NCBI GenBank assembly: GCA_019455045.1
Contig: JACFND010000007.1
Coordinates: 1 to 64,000, forward strand
Direction of reading: 5' to 3'
DNA from: Flavobacteriia bacterium
GTDB lineage: Bacteria > Bacteroidota > Bacteroidia > Flavobacteriales > Weeksellaceae
Length of the DNA: 64,000 bases
The translations under genes and the position numbers were made by a program. Under the pieces are notes generated by a model. It was given only the letters and a program-made list of their open reading frames with translations. It had not been told where the DNA came from and searched no databases. Positions 52,516-61,675 of this stretch are shown in pieces; the stretch's first letter is position 1; every line of letters starts with the position of its first letter.

Positions 52516-52665
52516 TTTCTTTCTTTTTTAGTTTACGTTCCGCCTAATCAGCAATCAATGTCCAAGTGGTTGAAATGATCTCGCCTTGAACATTTGGATG
52601 CTAAACCAACCGGAAAATGGTTAATGAATAATAATTGTATTTCGAAAAATTCCCGGTTCCAAAAA

Positions 52666-53052
52666 TTAACGCTTAGAGAACTGGAATTTCTTTCTCGCTT
52701 TTTTCTGTCCGAATTTCTTTCTTTCGACCATTCTTGAATCACGTGTTAAAAGTCCTTCGGGTTTAAGCTGCGCTCTGAATTCATTGTCGATTTCGCACAA
52801 TGCTCTTGAAATCGCAAGTCTGATCGCTTCTGCCTGTCCGGTTGTGCCGCCTCCGAATACTTTGATGTCAACATTGTATTTTCCGGTGTTGCCGGTCAGT
52901 GCAAAAGGCTGTTCCACCTTATACTGAAGTACTCCAGTGGTGAAATAATCTTTCAGTTCGCGACCGTTGATATAGATTTCGCCTTTTCCCTCCTGAAGAT
53001 ATACTCTTGCTACAGAAGTTTTTCTACGACCTATTTTATGAATTATTGCCAT
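52666..53052 (-). CDS. rpsI: 30S ribosomal protein S9
   Basis: 128 residues. GRRKTSVARVYLQEGKGEIY at the N-terminus, GGGTTGQAEAIRLAISRALC, and the basic tail KFGQKKARKKFQFSKR that reaches the P-site tRNA. It follows rplM by 2 bp. Confidence 0.98.
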   Translation of the reverse strand: MAIIHKIGRRKTSVARVYLQEGKGEIYINGRELKDYFTTGVLQYKVEQPFALTGNTGKYNVDIKVFGGGTTGQAEAIRLAISRALCEIDNEFRAQLKPEGLLTRDSRMVERKKFGQKKARKKFQFSKR

Positions 53053-53054
53053 AA

Positions 53055-53510
53055 TTAAATGTATGCTTTAATATCTGTTGATTTTGGTTTTTGTCCGACA
53101 TGCGGATGCTCCTCGCCTGAGTACACATATACGTTTGAAAGAATCTGTGCGCCAAGTCTGTTTTTTGGCAGCATTCCTTTTACCGCTTTTTCAATCAGTC
53201 TGATCGGATCTTTGTCAAACAGCTGCTGAGCAGTCAGACTTCTCTGTCCGCCCGGATAGCCGGTGTGACGCAGATAGATTTTGTCATTCCACTTATTGCC
53301 TGTCAATTCGATTTTATCAGCATTGACAACTATCACATAATCTCCACAGTCTGCATGAGGAGTAAAACTTGTTTTGTGTTTTCCTCTTGCCAGTTTGGCC
53401 ACTCCGGATGCCAGTCTTCCAAGACTCAATCCGCTTGCATCTACCTGAAGCCACTCTTTCTGAGCAGATTCCTTGTTTGCTGATAAGGTTTTATAACTTA
53501 AAGTATCCAC
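53055..53510 (-). CDS. rplM: 50S ribosomal protein L13
   Basis: 151 residues. Contains WLQVDASGLSLGRLASGVAK, HADCGDYVIVVNADKIELTG, YLRHTGYPGGQRSLTAQQLF and AVKGMLPKNRLGAQ, all conserved in L13. First gene of the ribosomal cluster, with a strong promoter upstream. Confidence 0.98.
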   Translation of the reverse strand: MDTLSYKTLSANKESAQKEWLQVDASGLSLGRLASGVAKLARGKHKTSFTPHADCGDYVIVVNADKIELTGNKWNDKIYLRHTGYPGGQRSLTAQQLFDKDPIRLIEKAVKGMLPKNRLGAQILSNVYVYSGEEHPHVGQKPKSTDIKAYI

Positions 53511-53554
53511 TTTTGTAATTTTAATTTCTATTTGGTGAATAAAATTTCGGGTTG

Positions 53555-53585
53555 CAAATGTAAGAATTCATTTCGGTTTTCCAAA
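53555..53585 (-). promoter_or_regulatory. Promoter of the rplM cluster
   Basis: Minus strand: TTTG (53585-53582), 19 bp, TACATTTG (53562-53555), a near-ideal Bacteroidota promoter. The start is about 40 nt before the rplM ATG. Confidence 0.75.
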
Positions 53586-53612
53586 ATGCTTTGAAATAAT
53601 TTATTACAAAAA

Positions 53613-53641
53613 ATAAATGCCCCCAAATCGGGAGCATTTAT
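53613..53641 (-). terminator. Terminator after the 53661 T9SS gene
   Basis: ATAAATGC and GCATTTAT arms with inner CCC/GGG pairs; a T-rich stretch follows on the minus strand. Confidence 0.65.
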
Positions 53642-53660
53642 ATTGATTGTTAATCGGTTA

Positions 53661-54593
53661 TTATTTAACCACGATTTTCTTGGTCATAACCTGTTTGCCT
53701 GACTGAATTTTCACCATATAAACGCCTGCAGGCATTGCAGAAACATTGAACTGTGCATTTGCTGAATTCGGGTTCAGTTTCAATACCTGCTGACCTGAAG
53801 TGTTGTAAACCGCAACATTGTCAATATTGGTTTTTGAAGCAATGTTAACCATGTCTTTTGCAACGGTAGGATAAACTGAAATTTCACTTACAGTCAAATC
53901 CTGAACACCCATAGTGAATTCTCCTTCGTAAAATCTGATATTGTCAATATACATAGAGTTTATTGAAGAAGCCGAGTAATAGTCAAAGCCATTAAGTTTT
54001 CCCTGAAAAGCTGGATCATCTCCAAAAGGAATGTCTACCCCAGGACCAAAAGTAATTTCAGTACCATTCATGAACAATTTCACAATGTCATCATCGATAT
54101 GATGTTCAACTGCAAAGTTAATCCATTCTTCTTCGTTGTATGGAAATGAATATGCAGTTCCTGCAGATGCAAAATAGAACGTTCCCGGAGCAGGAGGAGT
54201 ACCTGTTTGAGTCGGGTCGAGTCCAATATATGCCTGATATGCCCAATTACCGGTAGTTCCTAAAGAACCTAAATCATGTTGTGCGTTGAAATAACCTGAA
54301 CTACCAAAATCAATATAGAAATCCATGCTGTATGTCCAAATTCCACTTGATTTCAATCCCACATCAAGAATCGCATCCTGAACTTCATCTCCTCCAATAT
54401 AACCTGACTGGCTTCCTTCTGAAGCTTGGTCATCAACAACGAGAATATTCTCAGGACCATCCACCATACTCCAGTTTTTCCAATTTCCTCCGTAGTAAGA
54501 TCCCAATGGATACTCTTCAAAACCGTCTGTTAGCTGTGCATTGGCTGTAAGACCAAACACCAATGCTGTTGCCAATAAATAAATTTTCTTCAT
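53661..54593 (-). CDS. Secreted T9SS protein with a lectin/LamG-like domain
   Basis: 310 residues. Signal peptide MKKIYLLATALVFGLTANAQ. Residues 20-225 form a strand-rich domain beginning LTDGFEEYPLGSYYGGNW, with GIWTYSMDFYIDFGSSGYFN and SMYIDNIRFYEGEFTM, typical of concanavalin/LamG-like jelly rolls. The last 80 residues are a type A T9SS tail: SEISVYPTVAKDMVNIASKT, VAVYNTSGQQVLKLN, FNVSAMPAGVYMVKIQSGKQ and TKKIVVK. Exported to the surface or medium; the ligand is unknown. Confidence 0.82.
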   Translation of the reverse strand: MKKIYLLATALVFGLTANAQLTDGFEEYPLGSYYGGNWKNWSMVDGPENILVVDDQASEGSQSGYIGGDEVQDAILDVGLKSSGIWTYSMDFYIDFGSSGYFNAQHDLGSLGTTGNWAYQAYIGLDPTQTGTPPAPGTFYFASAGTAYSFPYNEEEWINFAVEHHIDDDIVKLFMNGTEITFGPGVDIPFGDDPAFQGKLNGFDYYSASSINSMYIDNIRFYEGEFTMGVQDLTVSEISVYPTVAKDMVNIASKTNIDNVAVYNTSGQQVLKLNPNSANAQFNVSAMPAGVYMVKIQSGKQVMTKKIVVK

Positions 54594-54623
54594 AACTTTA
54601 ACTTTTTATCAATTATTACCAGA

Positions 54624-54653
54624 CAAAGATATTAAATTTTTAAATAAAACAAA
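54624..54653 (-). promoter_or_regulatory. Promoter of the 53661 T9SS gene
   Basis: Minus strand: TTTG (54653-54650), 18 bp, TATCTTTG (54631-54624), a full consensus match. Confidence 0.7.
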
Positions 54654-54659
54654 GTTTTT

Positions 54660-54989
54660 TATTACCTTACACACTCAAAAGCATCAAAATTTCAGGATTT
54701 CGATTAAGACGAACAGAGAAGAAGGCAGCAATCTCTCTTAACCTCTTTACCCTATTGCACGATTCTACAGTTGATTAACTGCAAAAACTTCAAATGTAAA
54801 ATGAAGAGACTTTTCTCAAATTCTAATAACCATAAACCAACAAAAAACTTATCAATTATGAATTTCATTCTAATCCCCTTACATTTTCAATTATCACAAG
54901 ATATTCTGATTTGATGAATCAATTCAAAAAAACAATTATAACCGGTTTTTCAAAATGATTGTTTAAACTGCAATTCAATCTAAATTTTT
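54660..54989. other. Intergenic, no gene seen
   Basis: About 330 bp of AT-rich DNA. One short inverted repeat (CAGTT, GATT, AACTG) occurs near 54770; otherwise nothing is recognisable before the -7 box at 54990. Confidence 0.5.
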
Positions 54990-54997
54990 TAACTTTG
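54990..54997 (+). promoter_or_regulatory. -7 promoter box of the E1 gene
   Basis: TAACTTTG, fitting TAnnTTTG, 17 bp upstream of the ATG at 55015. No clear -33 box. Confidence 0.5.
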
Positions 54998-55014
54998 CTG
55001 AATAGTCAAATGTT

Positions 55015-57438
55015 ATGCAGACAGAAACAGAAAACAAATTATCATTCGAGCAGTTCAAACAAAGGATACTCAATGATTTCAGAACAGCAGTCATTTCTAG
55101 AGAAGCAAGTCTGACCGGAAGAAAAGAAGTGCTGACCGGAAAGGCGAAATTCGGAATTTTTGGAGACGGGAAAGAAATTCCGCAACTCGCAATGGCAAGA
55201 GTTTTCAAAAACGGAGATTTCAGATCGGGCTATTACCGCGATCAGACCTTTATGCTGGCCATCGGTCAGTTGAATGTCAAACAGTTTTTTGCACAGCTTT
55301 ATGCAAACACCGACCCGGGAAAGGATCCCGCATCCGGCGGAAGACAAATGAATTCGCACTTTGCCACCCGTTCGCTGAATGAAGACGGTTCGTGGAAAAA
55401 ATTGACCGAAATGAAAAATTCAAGCTCTGACATCTCTCCCACATCAGGTCAGATGCAGCGTCTGCTCGGACTGGCACAGGCTTCCAAATTTTATAGAGAG
55501 AATCCCAATGCGGATGCAGATCAAAATTTTTCGATAAACGGAAACGAAGTTGCATTTGGAACCATAGGTGATTCGAGTACTTCTGAAGGTCCGTTTTGGG
55601 AAACCATTAATGCAGCCGGCGTGCTTCAGGTACCGATGATTATTTCTATCTGGGACGACGGTTACGGAATTTCGGTTCCCAACAAATACCAAAGCACAAA
55701 ATCAAGTCTGAGCGAAATGCTTTCGGGTTTCCAAAGATCGGAAACAGAACGCGGTTTTGAGATTTTCACGGTCAAAGCCTGGGATTATCCGACTTTGATT
55801 TCGACTTATGAAAAAGCAGAAAAGATCGCACGCGAAGAACATATACCCTGTATTGTGCACGTACAGGAATGTACGCAGCCACAGGGACACTCGACTTCGG
55901 GTTCGCACGAAAGATACAAATCTGAAGAAAGACTCCAGTGGGAAAAAGATTTTGACGGAATCGCGAGATTTAAGGAATGGATACTGAAATTCGATACCGG
56001 CGAACAGATTCTGGCAACCGAAGAGGAAATCAGCAAAATAGAGGCAGAAGCAAAAAAAGAAGTCAAAACCCTTCAGAAAGAAGCCTGGGCAGATTATACC
56101 AATCCGCTGATTGAAATCAGAAACAAAGCGGTCGAACTGCTTGAGAATGTTGCCGCGCAAAGTCAGAACAAAGCTTTCTTTGAAAATGACATCAAGGCAT
56201 TGAAAACAAAAGAAATCCCATTTAAAAAAGATACTTATTCAACTGTCAGAAAAGTTTTCAGAATCACAAGAGGCGAAGATTCAGCCGCACTGACCGAACT
56301 GAAAAACTGGTGGCAGTCTCAATTGAAAAAGGAGAATGATGCCTATTCATCTCATCTGTACAGCCAGTCAAAATGGAGCGCACTGAATGTTGAAAAAATC
56401 GATCCTGCTTATGCCGAAAATCCTGAAATGGTGGACGGAAGAGTGGTGGTTCGTGATAATTTTGACAAAATTTTTGAAAAATACAACAACGTCCTCGTCT
56501 TTGGTGAAGACTCCGGAAATATCGGCGATGTAAACCAGGGACTGGAAGGTCTTCAGCTGAAATATGGTGAATCAAGGGTATCTGATACCGGCATTCGTGA
56601 ATCGACTATTGCAGGTCAGGGAATCGGAATGGCAATGCGAGGTTTGAGACCGATTGCTGAAATCCAGTACCTTGATTATATATTGTATTGTCTCCAAATC
56701 CTTTCCGACGACGCGGCAACCGTTCAATACCGTTCAAAAGGCGGACAGAAAGCACCGCTGATCATCAGAACACGAGGTCACAGACTGGAAGGAATCTGGC
56801 ATTCGGGTTCACCGATGGGCGGCATCCTGAATCTGGTGCGCGGTATGTGCGTTTTGGTTCCGAGAGATCTGACCAAAGCAGCAGGATTTTACAACACCAT
56901 GCTGAAAAGCGACGATTCTGCCATTATCATCGAAAGTCTGAACGGTTACAGACTGAAAGAAAAAGAGCCAAAAAATCTGGGAGAATTTACGGTTCCGGTC
57001 GGCGAAATCGAAGTAACAAAACAGGGAAGCGATGTAACGCTGGTTACTTACGGTTCTACCTGGCGAATCGTTACCGAAGCTGCAAACGAGCTTGAAAAAC
57101 TCGGCATCAGTGCAGAAGTAATCGACATACAGTCGCTTTTGCCGTTTGATGTAAAACACGATATTGTAAAAAGCATTGAAAAAACAAACCGTCTGGTGGT
57201 CATCGACGAAGATGTTCCCGGCGGTGCATCTGCTTATATTCTTCAGCAGATTCTTGAAGAACAAAACGGATATTTTCATCTCGACAGTCAGCCGCTGACC
57301 ATTACTGCAAAAGCTCACAGACCGGCATATGCAAGCGATGGTGATTATTTTTCAAAACCGTCTGAAGATGATATCATTGAAAAAGTGTATGAACTGATGA
57401 GAGAAGCAAAACCGGATGTTTATCCGAAGATGTTTTAA
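55015..57438 (+). CDS. Branched-chain 2-oxoacid dehydrogenase E1, fused alpha and beta subunits
   Basis: 807 residues. The alpha part (about 1-400) has the thiamine diphosphate region FGTIGDSSTSEGPFWETINA and ISIWDDGYGISVPNKYQST. The beta part (from about 470) starts DGRVVVRDNFDKIFEKYNNV and contains FGEDSGNIGDVNQGLEGLQL, RVSDTGIRESTIAGQGIGMA and RTRGHRLEGIWHSGSPMG. Such alpha-beta fusions are usual in Bacteroidota and act on branched-chain 2-oxoacids or pyruvate-like substrates; exact specificity is not certain. It needs lipoylated E2 (not in the window); lplA is at 42478. Monocistronic. Confidence 0.92.
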   Translation: MQTETENKLSFEQFKQRILNDFRTAVISREASLTGRKEVLTGKAKFGIFGDGKEIPQLAMARVFKNGDFRSGYYRDQTFMLAIGQLNVKQFFAQLYANTDPGKDPASGGRQMNSHFATRSLNEDGSWKKLTEMKNSSSDISPTSGQMQRLLGLAQASKFYRENPNADADQNFSINGNEVAFGTIGDSSTSEGPFWETINAAGVLQVPMIISIWDDGYGISVPNKYQSTKSSLSEMLSGFQRSETERGFEIFTVKAWDYPTLISTYEKAEKIAREEHIPCIVHVQECTQPQGHSTSGSHERYKSEERLQWEKDFDGIARFKEWILKFDTGEQILATEEEISKIEAEAKKEVKTLQKEAWADYTNPLIEIRNKAVELLENVAAQSQNKAFFENDIKALKTKEIPFKKDTYSTVRKVFRITRGEDSAALTELKNWWQSQLKKENDAYSSHLYSQSKWSALNVEKIDPAYAENPEMVDGRVVVRDNFDKIFEKYNNVLVFGEDSGNIGDVNQGLEGLQLKYGESRVSDTGIRESTIAGQGIGMAMRGLRPIAEIQYLDYILYCLQILSDDAATVQYRSKGGQKAPLIIRTRGHRLEGIWHSGSPMGGILNLVRGMCVLVPRDLTKAAGFYNTMLKSDDSAIIIESLNGYRLKEKEPKNLGEFTVPVGEIEVTKQGSDVTLVTYGSTWRIVTEAANELEKLGISAEVIDIQSLLPFDVKHDIVKSIEKTNRLVVIDEDVPGGASAYILQQILEEQNGYFHLDSQPLTITAKAHRPAYASDGDYFSKPSEDDIIEKVYELMREAKPDVYPKMF

Positions 57439-57462
57439 AGAAATTTAAGATTAAAAATTAAT

Positions 57463-57504
57463 AAGCTTTTCCAAAGTTTCGAACTTTGGAAAAGCTTTTT
57501 TTAA
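57463..57504 (+). terminator. Terminator after the E1 gene
   Basis: AAGCTTTTCCAAAGTT (57463-57478), loop TCGA, AACTTTGGAAAAGCTT (57483-57498): a perfect 16-bp stem followed by T. Confidence 0.9.
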
Positions 57505-57570
57505 ATATTTAGTTAATCAAATCAGGCCTAACTTGAAGTTGATTACAAATATGAGATTCAATCAATTATC

Positions 57571-57605
57571 CAATATACATTATACAATATACATTATACA
57601 ATTAT
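57571..57605. repeat. Heptad repeat (CAATATA/CATTATA)
   Basis: CAATATA, CATTATA, CAATATA, CATTATA and CAATTAT in a row, ending 4 bp from the stop codon of the minus-strand CDF gene. Confidence 0.65.
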
Positions 57606-57609
57606 ACAG

Positions 57610-58491
57610 CTAATTAGTCTCCAGCCGATCCGGTTCGGTATGCACCAGCACATCTGCAACTTCCGGCAGCTGCCGCTGGATTTCATCTTTGAGTTCGTGA
57701 GCAATCCTGTGACCCTCGATGACTGTGATATCTCCTCTGACGATCATGTGCAGATCCACATAAAAGACCATCCCCATTTTTCTGACATGACATTTTTCGG
57801 TGGCGATCACTCCCGGAACTTTTACTGCAATTTCTCTGATTTTTTCAATCAGATCATCATACAACTGCTCATCCGAAATTTCACCCCAGACCGGTCTGAA
57901 AATTTTATAGGCATTGAACGCAATAATAAAAGCTGCAACCAGCGCAGCCCAGTCGTCTGCATTTTCATAACCTTTCCCAAGAATCAAAGCCATTGAAATT
58001 CCGATAAAAGCAAGAATAGAGGTGATGGCATCGCTGCGGTGATGCCAGGCATCGGCCATCAGAGAAGCGCTGTTGGTTTCTATGCTTTTTCTTTTGACAT
58101 ATTGAAAAGAGAATTCCTTGAAAATGATTATTCCCGCAAGAACGTAGAGCGTAAAAGTTTTTGGCATTTCGTGCGGAGTCCTGATGTTCTGGATGCTTTC
58201 ATAGGCGATTACAGTTGCAGAAACCAGCAAAAAGCCGACAACCGAAAAAGTGGAAAGTGCTTCAATCCGGCCGTGACCATAGGGATGATTGGCATCGGGC
58301 GGTTTGGTGGAAGCTTTTAATCCGACCAAAACCAAAACCGATGAAAAAACATCAGCCGTCGATTCAATTGCATCTGCAATCAGCGCATAAGAATTCCCTA
58401 AAACACCTGCAATCCATTTGATTACAGCCATTGCAAGATTTAGAAATATACTGAAAACCGATGTTAATATAACTGATTTTGAATTATTCAT
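57610..58491 (-). CDS. Cation diffusion facilitator (CDF) transporter
   Basis: 293 residues. Six membrane segments, starting SVILTSVFSIFLNLAMAVIK. Metal-site motifs: ALIADAIESTADVFSS in TM2 and ADAWHHRSDAITSILAF in TM5 (H-x-x-x-D), and NHPYGHGRIEALSTF before TM3. A C-terminal ferredoxin-like cytoplasmic domain (HVRKMGMVFYVDLHMIVRGD) follows. It exports divalent cations such as Zn2+, Co2+ or Mn2+ in exchange for protons; selectivity cannot be fixed from sequence. Confidence 0.93.
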   Translation of the reverse strand: MNNSKSVILTSVFSIFLNLAMAVIKWIAGVLGNSYALIADAIESTADVFSSVLVLVGLKASTKPPDANHPYGHGRIEALSTFSVVGFLLVSATVIAYESIQNIRTPHEMPKTFTLYVLAGIIIFKEFSFQYVKRKSIETNSASLMADAWHHRSDAITSILAFIGISMALILGKGYENADDWAALVAAFIIAFNAYKIFRPVWGEISDEQLYDDLIEKIREIAVKVPGVIATEKCHVRKMGMVFYVDLHMIVRGDITVIEGHRIAHELKDEIQRQLPEVADVLVHTEPDRLETN

Positions 58492-58527
58492 TAGTGGAAA
58501 CCTTTATTTTTCCTCTGAAAAGTGAAA

Positions 58528-58535
58528 CAAAGGTA
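58528..58535 (-). promoter_or_regulatory. -7 promoter box of the CDF gene
   Basis: Minus strand TACCTTTG, about 37 bp upstream of the ATG at 58491. Confidence 0.5.
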
Positions 58536-58575
58536 GAATATTTAAACTCAACGAAAAATTCATCAAAGAATAAAA

Positions 58576-58605
58576 AAACCTGTCAATCACCAGACTGACA
58601 GGTTT
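58576..58605 (-). terminator. Terminator after the P5C dehydrogenase gene
   Basis: AAACCTGTCA (58576-58585) and TGACAGGTTT (58596-58605), 10-bp perfect stem; on the minus strand a run of T follows. Confidence 0.8.
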
Positions 58606-58629
58606 AATTATTTTAATCAAATGCCTTAT

Positions 58630-60258
58630 TTATTCGGCCATAAAAGGATATTTATAATCTTTTGGAGGAACAAAGTTTTCTTTGATGGTTCTGACAGAAA
58701 CCCATCTCAGCAGGTTCATGGCAGAACCGGCTTTGTCATTGGTTCCCGAAGCTCTTGCACCTCCAAACGGCTGCTGACCCACAACAGCACCGGTTGGTTT
58801 GTCGTTGATGTAGAAGTTACCGGCTGCATTTTCAAGCACTCTAGTTGCTTTGGTCACTTCGTAACGGTCTTTTCCGAAAACTGCACCGGTCAGCGCATAC
58901 TCGGAAGTCTGGTCAACCAGTTCAAGCGTTTTATCCCAGTCTTTGTCATCATAAACATAAAGCGTCAAAATTGGTCCGAAGATTTCTTCGACCATGCTTT
59001 CATATCTCGGATTGGTAGTTTTGATAACGGTCGGCTGTACAAAATAACCAACTTTGTTATCGCATTTTCCGCCAAAGACAACTTCAGCTTCTTTTGATTT
59101 ATTGGCTCTGTCGATGTATCCTTTGCATTTTTTGAATGAAGCTTCATCGATCACCGCATTGATAAAGTTGGTGAAATCATCTGGCGCACCCATTTTGATT
59201 TCAGCCAGCATTTTGCCCATTTCTTTTTCAACTTTCGGCCACAGGCTTTTTGGAATATAAGCTCTTGAAGCAGCAGAACATTTCTGACCCTGAAATTCAA
59301 AAGCACCTCTAACCAACGCTACTGCAACTTCTTTCGAATCTGCAGATTTGTGTGCAATTACAAAATCCTTACCGCCGGTTTCACCAACGATTCTCGGATA
59401 GGTTTTATGGGTTGTAATGTTGTCACCGATTTGTTTCCAGATTGATTTGAACACCGAAGTCGAACCTGTAAAGTGAACCCCTGCAAAATCAGGATGTTCG
59501 ATACAGATTTTCGCAGTTTCAGCACCGCCGGTCAGCACCATATTGATCACTCCGTCGGGAAGTCCGGCTTCTTTGAAGATTTCCATCAGCACTTCTGCAG
59601 AATAAATCTGAGTGGTCGAAGGTTTCCAAACCACCACGTTGCCCATCAATGCCATTGATGACGGAAGATTTCCGGCAATCGAAGTAAAGTTAAAAGGTGT
59701 AATTGCAAAAGTAAATCCTTCCAGCGGTCTGTATTCGACACGATTCCAAACGCCTTCTGAAGAACCCGGCTGATCTGCATAAATCTGGGTCATATATTCA
59801 ACATTGAATCTGAAAAAGTCAATCAGTTCGCAGGCTGAATCGATTTCTGCCTGAAAAGCATTTTTTGACTGACCGATCATGGTCGCTGCATTCAGTTTTG
59901 CTCTGTAAGGCCCGGCCAGCAGATCTGCAGCTTTCAAAAAGATAGAAGCTCTCTGTTCCCACGGCATTGCCGCCCAGTCTTTTCTTGCTTTGAGTGCCGC
60001 ATTGATGGCTGCTTTCACATCATCGCCGGTTCCTTTATGATAATAGGCAATCACATGCTGGTGATCGTGTGGCGGATAAATGGCAATTTTGTTACCGCTT
60101 TTCACGGCTTTGCTTCCGATATATTGAGGGATTTCAATCACCTGACTGTTCATCTTTTTATAAGTGGCGACCAGTTCCTCGCGTTCAGGCGAACCCGGCT
60201 CGTATGACAGCACCGGTTCATTCATTGCAAATGGTATCTGATAAATTCCTTTTGGCAT
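58630..60258 (-). CDS. pruA: L-glutamate gamma-semialdehyde (1-pyrroline-5-carboxylate) dehydrogenase
   Basis: 542 residues, the size of stand-alone P5C dehydrogenases. It oxidises glutamate semialdehyde to glutamate in proline breakdown. Aldehyde dehydrogenase features: FAITPFNFTSIAGNLPSSMA, catalytic Glu in IVGETGGKDFVIAHKSAD, catalytic Cys in GAFEFQGQKCSAASRAYIPK, and the C-terminal PTGAVVGQQPFGGARASGTN block specific to this group. No proline dehydrogenase gene is adjacent in the window. Confidence 0.95.
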   Translation of the reverse strand: MPKGIYQIPFAMNEPVLSYEPGSPEREELVATYKKMNSQVIEIPQYIGSKAVKSGNKIAIYPPHDHQHVIAYYHKGTGDDVKAAINAALKARKDWAAMPWEQRASIFLKAADLLAGPYRAKLNAATMIGQSKNAFQAEIDSACELIDFFRFNVEYMTQIYADQPGSSEGVWNRVEYRPLEGFTFAITPFNFTSIAGNLPSSMALMGNVVVWKPSTTQIYSAEVLMEIFKEAGLPDGVINMVLTGGAETAKICIEHPDFAGVHFTGSTSVFKSIWKQIGDNITTHKTYPRIVGETGGKDFVIAHKSADSKEVAVALVRGAFEFQGQKCSAASRAYIPKSLWPKVEKEMGKMLAEIKMGAPDDFTNFINAVIDEASFKKCKGYIDRANKSKEAEVVFGGKCDNKVGYFVQPTVIKTTNPRYESMVEEIFGPILTLYVYDDKDWDKTLELVDQTSEYALTGAVFGKDRYEVTKATRVLENAAGNFYINDKPTGAVVGQQPFGGARASGTNDKAGSAMNLLRWVSVRTIKENFVPPKDYKYPFMAE

Positions 60259-60294
60259 GATTATAAAATTTTTATTGTTTCTGTTTTAAGGTTG

Positions 60295-60302
60295 CAAAGA
60301 TA
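60295..60302 (-). promoter_or_regulatory. -7 promoter box of pruA
   Basis: Minus strand TATCTTTG, about 37 bp upstream of the ATG at 60258. No -33 TTG at the right distance. Confidence 0.55.
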
Positions 60303-60373
60303 CGAAATCCAGACTGTTTTTCTAAGAACAATTGTCATAATAATCGGATTCAAATTACTTGGAATCAGGAAAT

Positions 60374-61675
60374 TCATTTTGAAAGAAACTCACCCAACAT
60401 ATACAACGGCACATTGGTCATCCAACTTTCTTCTTTGTATTCGGAAAGTGAAGTACGGACAGCGGTTTGCGGCTTGTATTTCTCACAAAAAGACTTAAAA
60501 CTTTTTGCTCTCAGGCTTTCTCCTGATTTAACTTCAATGGGGATGATGTCGTCGTTTTCGTTTTGTATTAAAAAGTCAATTTCATATTTGCTTCGTTCAA
60601 ACGTATGATAATAAATGGAAAGCGTTTCATTTTGATTGAGTTGCTGAAATACAAATTGTTCTGTCAAAGCTCCTTTAAATTCACTAAATACAGAATCTCC
60701 CTGGGCTATGGTTTTAGCATTCAATCTTGTCACAGCTGCCAATAATCCCACATCGTTGTGAAATAATTTGAATGCCGATAACTCCTGATAGGCAACCAAA
60801 GGCAGGGCGGGTTTTGTTGTGTTATAGACTTTGTGCAACAGACCCGCATCTGTCAGCCACTGAATCGCTAATTCAAAATCTCTGGCTCTTGCTCCTTCTT
60901 TGATAACACCGTAAATAAACTTTTTATTTTCTTTTGTTAATTGAGCGGGAATACTGTCCCACACCATGTTAATCCTGGGTAAAATTTCTTTTGGGGCATG
61001 TTTTGAAAAATCGTTTCGATACGAAGTAATAATTTGGTTTTGAATTCGGCGAACACTTTGCCAATCACTATTTTCAGCAAAATCTTTCACTGCTTCGGGC
61101 ATACCGCCCACAAACAAGTAATAACGCAAATAATTGATTAACTTTTGATGAAAAAAGCGGAGGTTTTCCCAATCCTTTTTATCCATGAGTTCTGCTATTC
61201 CATTCTCGTTCATCGCCAATAAAAACTCGTGAAACGACATAGGAGATAATTTTAAGAAGTCCACTTTTCCAACAGGAAAAGATTCTTCCGGGTGAATATT
61301 TACACCCAAAAGTGAGCCCGCACCAATAACGTGATATTCGGGAGCATCTTCATAAAAATATTTTAATGCAGTTAGTCCTTTGGGCGCTGCCTGAATTTCA
61401 TCAAAGACAATCAGCGTGTCTTCAGCATTGATTTTAATATTGCAATATGCATTCAATACTGTTACAATTCTCTCTGCATCAAAATCCACCTCAAACAGAT
61501 TTTTAGGAGCATTCGGATGTTCAAAGTTGACGTATGCAAGTTGCTTGTATTCCGTTTCTCCAAACTTTTTCAAAAGAAAGGTCTTTCCAACCTGCCTCGC
61601 ACCCAGAAACAAAAGCGGTTTTCTATTTGGGTTTAACTTCCAGCTTATAAGGCTTTTAATCTTACTCCTATACAC
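60374..61675 (-). CDS. AAA-family ATPase with DUF4143 C-terminal domain
   Basis: 433 residues. The start is GTG at 61675 (VYRSKIKSLISWKLNPNRKP); the in-frame upstream stop leaves no other ATG, and the family's usual M-Y-x-R-x-I-x-x-x-L-x-x-W start fits. Walker A is LGARQVGKTFLLKKF (25-37 region), Walker B LIVFDEIQAAPKGLTALKYF, then GAGSLLGV. DUF4143 follows (ALTEQFVFQQLNQNETLSIY, YYHTFERSKYEIDFLIQNEN, IPIEVKSGESLRAKSFKSF), which has a PD-(D/E)xK-like nuclease pattern (E-IDFL...IEVKSG). The cellular role of this family is unknown. The GTG and a preceding GGAG lie in repeat 1 of the 32-bp array. Confidence 0.88.
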   Translation of the reverse strand: MYRSKIKSLISWKLNPNRKPLLFLGARQVGKTFLLKKFGETEYKQLAYVNFEHPNAPKNLFEVDFDAERIVTVLNAYCNIKINAEDTLIVFDEIQAAPKGLTALKYFYEDAPEYHVIGAGSLLGVNIHPEESFPVGKVDFLKLSPMSFHEFLLAMNENGIAELMDKKDWENLRFFHQKLINYLRYYLFVGGMPEAVKDFAENSDWQSVRRIQNQIITSYRNDFSKHAPKEILPRINMVWDSIPAQLTKENKKFIYGVIKEGARARDFELAIQWLTDAGLLHKVYNTTKPALPLVAYQELSAFKLFHNDVGLLAAVTRLNAKTIAQGDSVFSEFKGALTEQFVFQQLNQNETLSIYYHTFERSKYEIDFLIQNENDDIIPIEVKSGESLRAKSFKSFCEKYKPQTAVRTSLSEYKEESWMTNVPLYMLGEFLSK

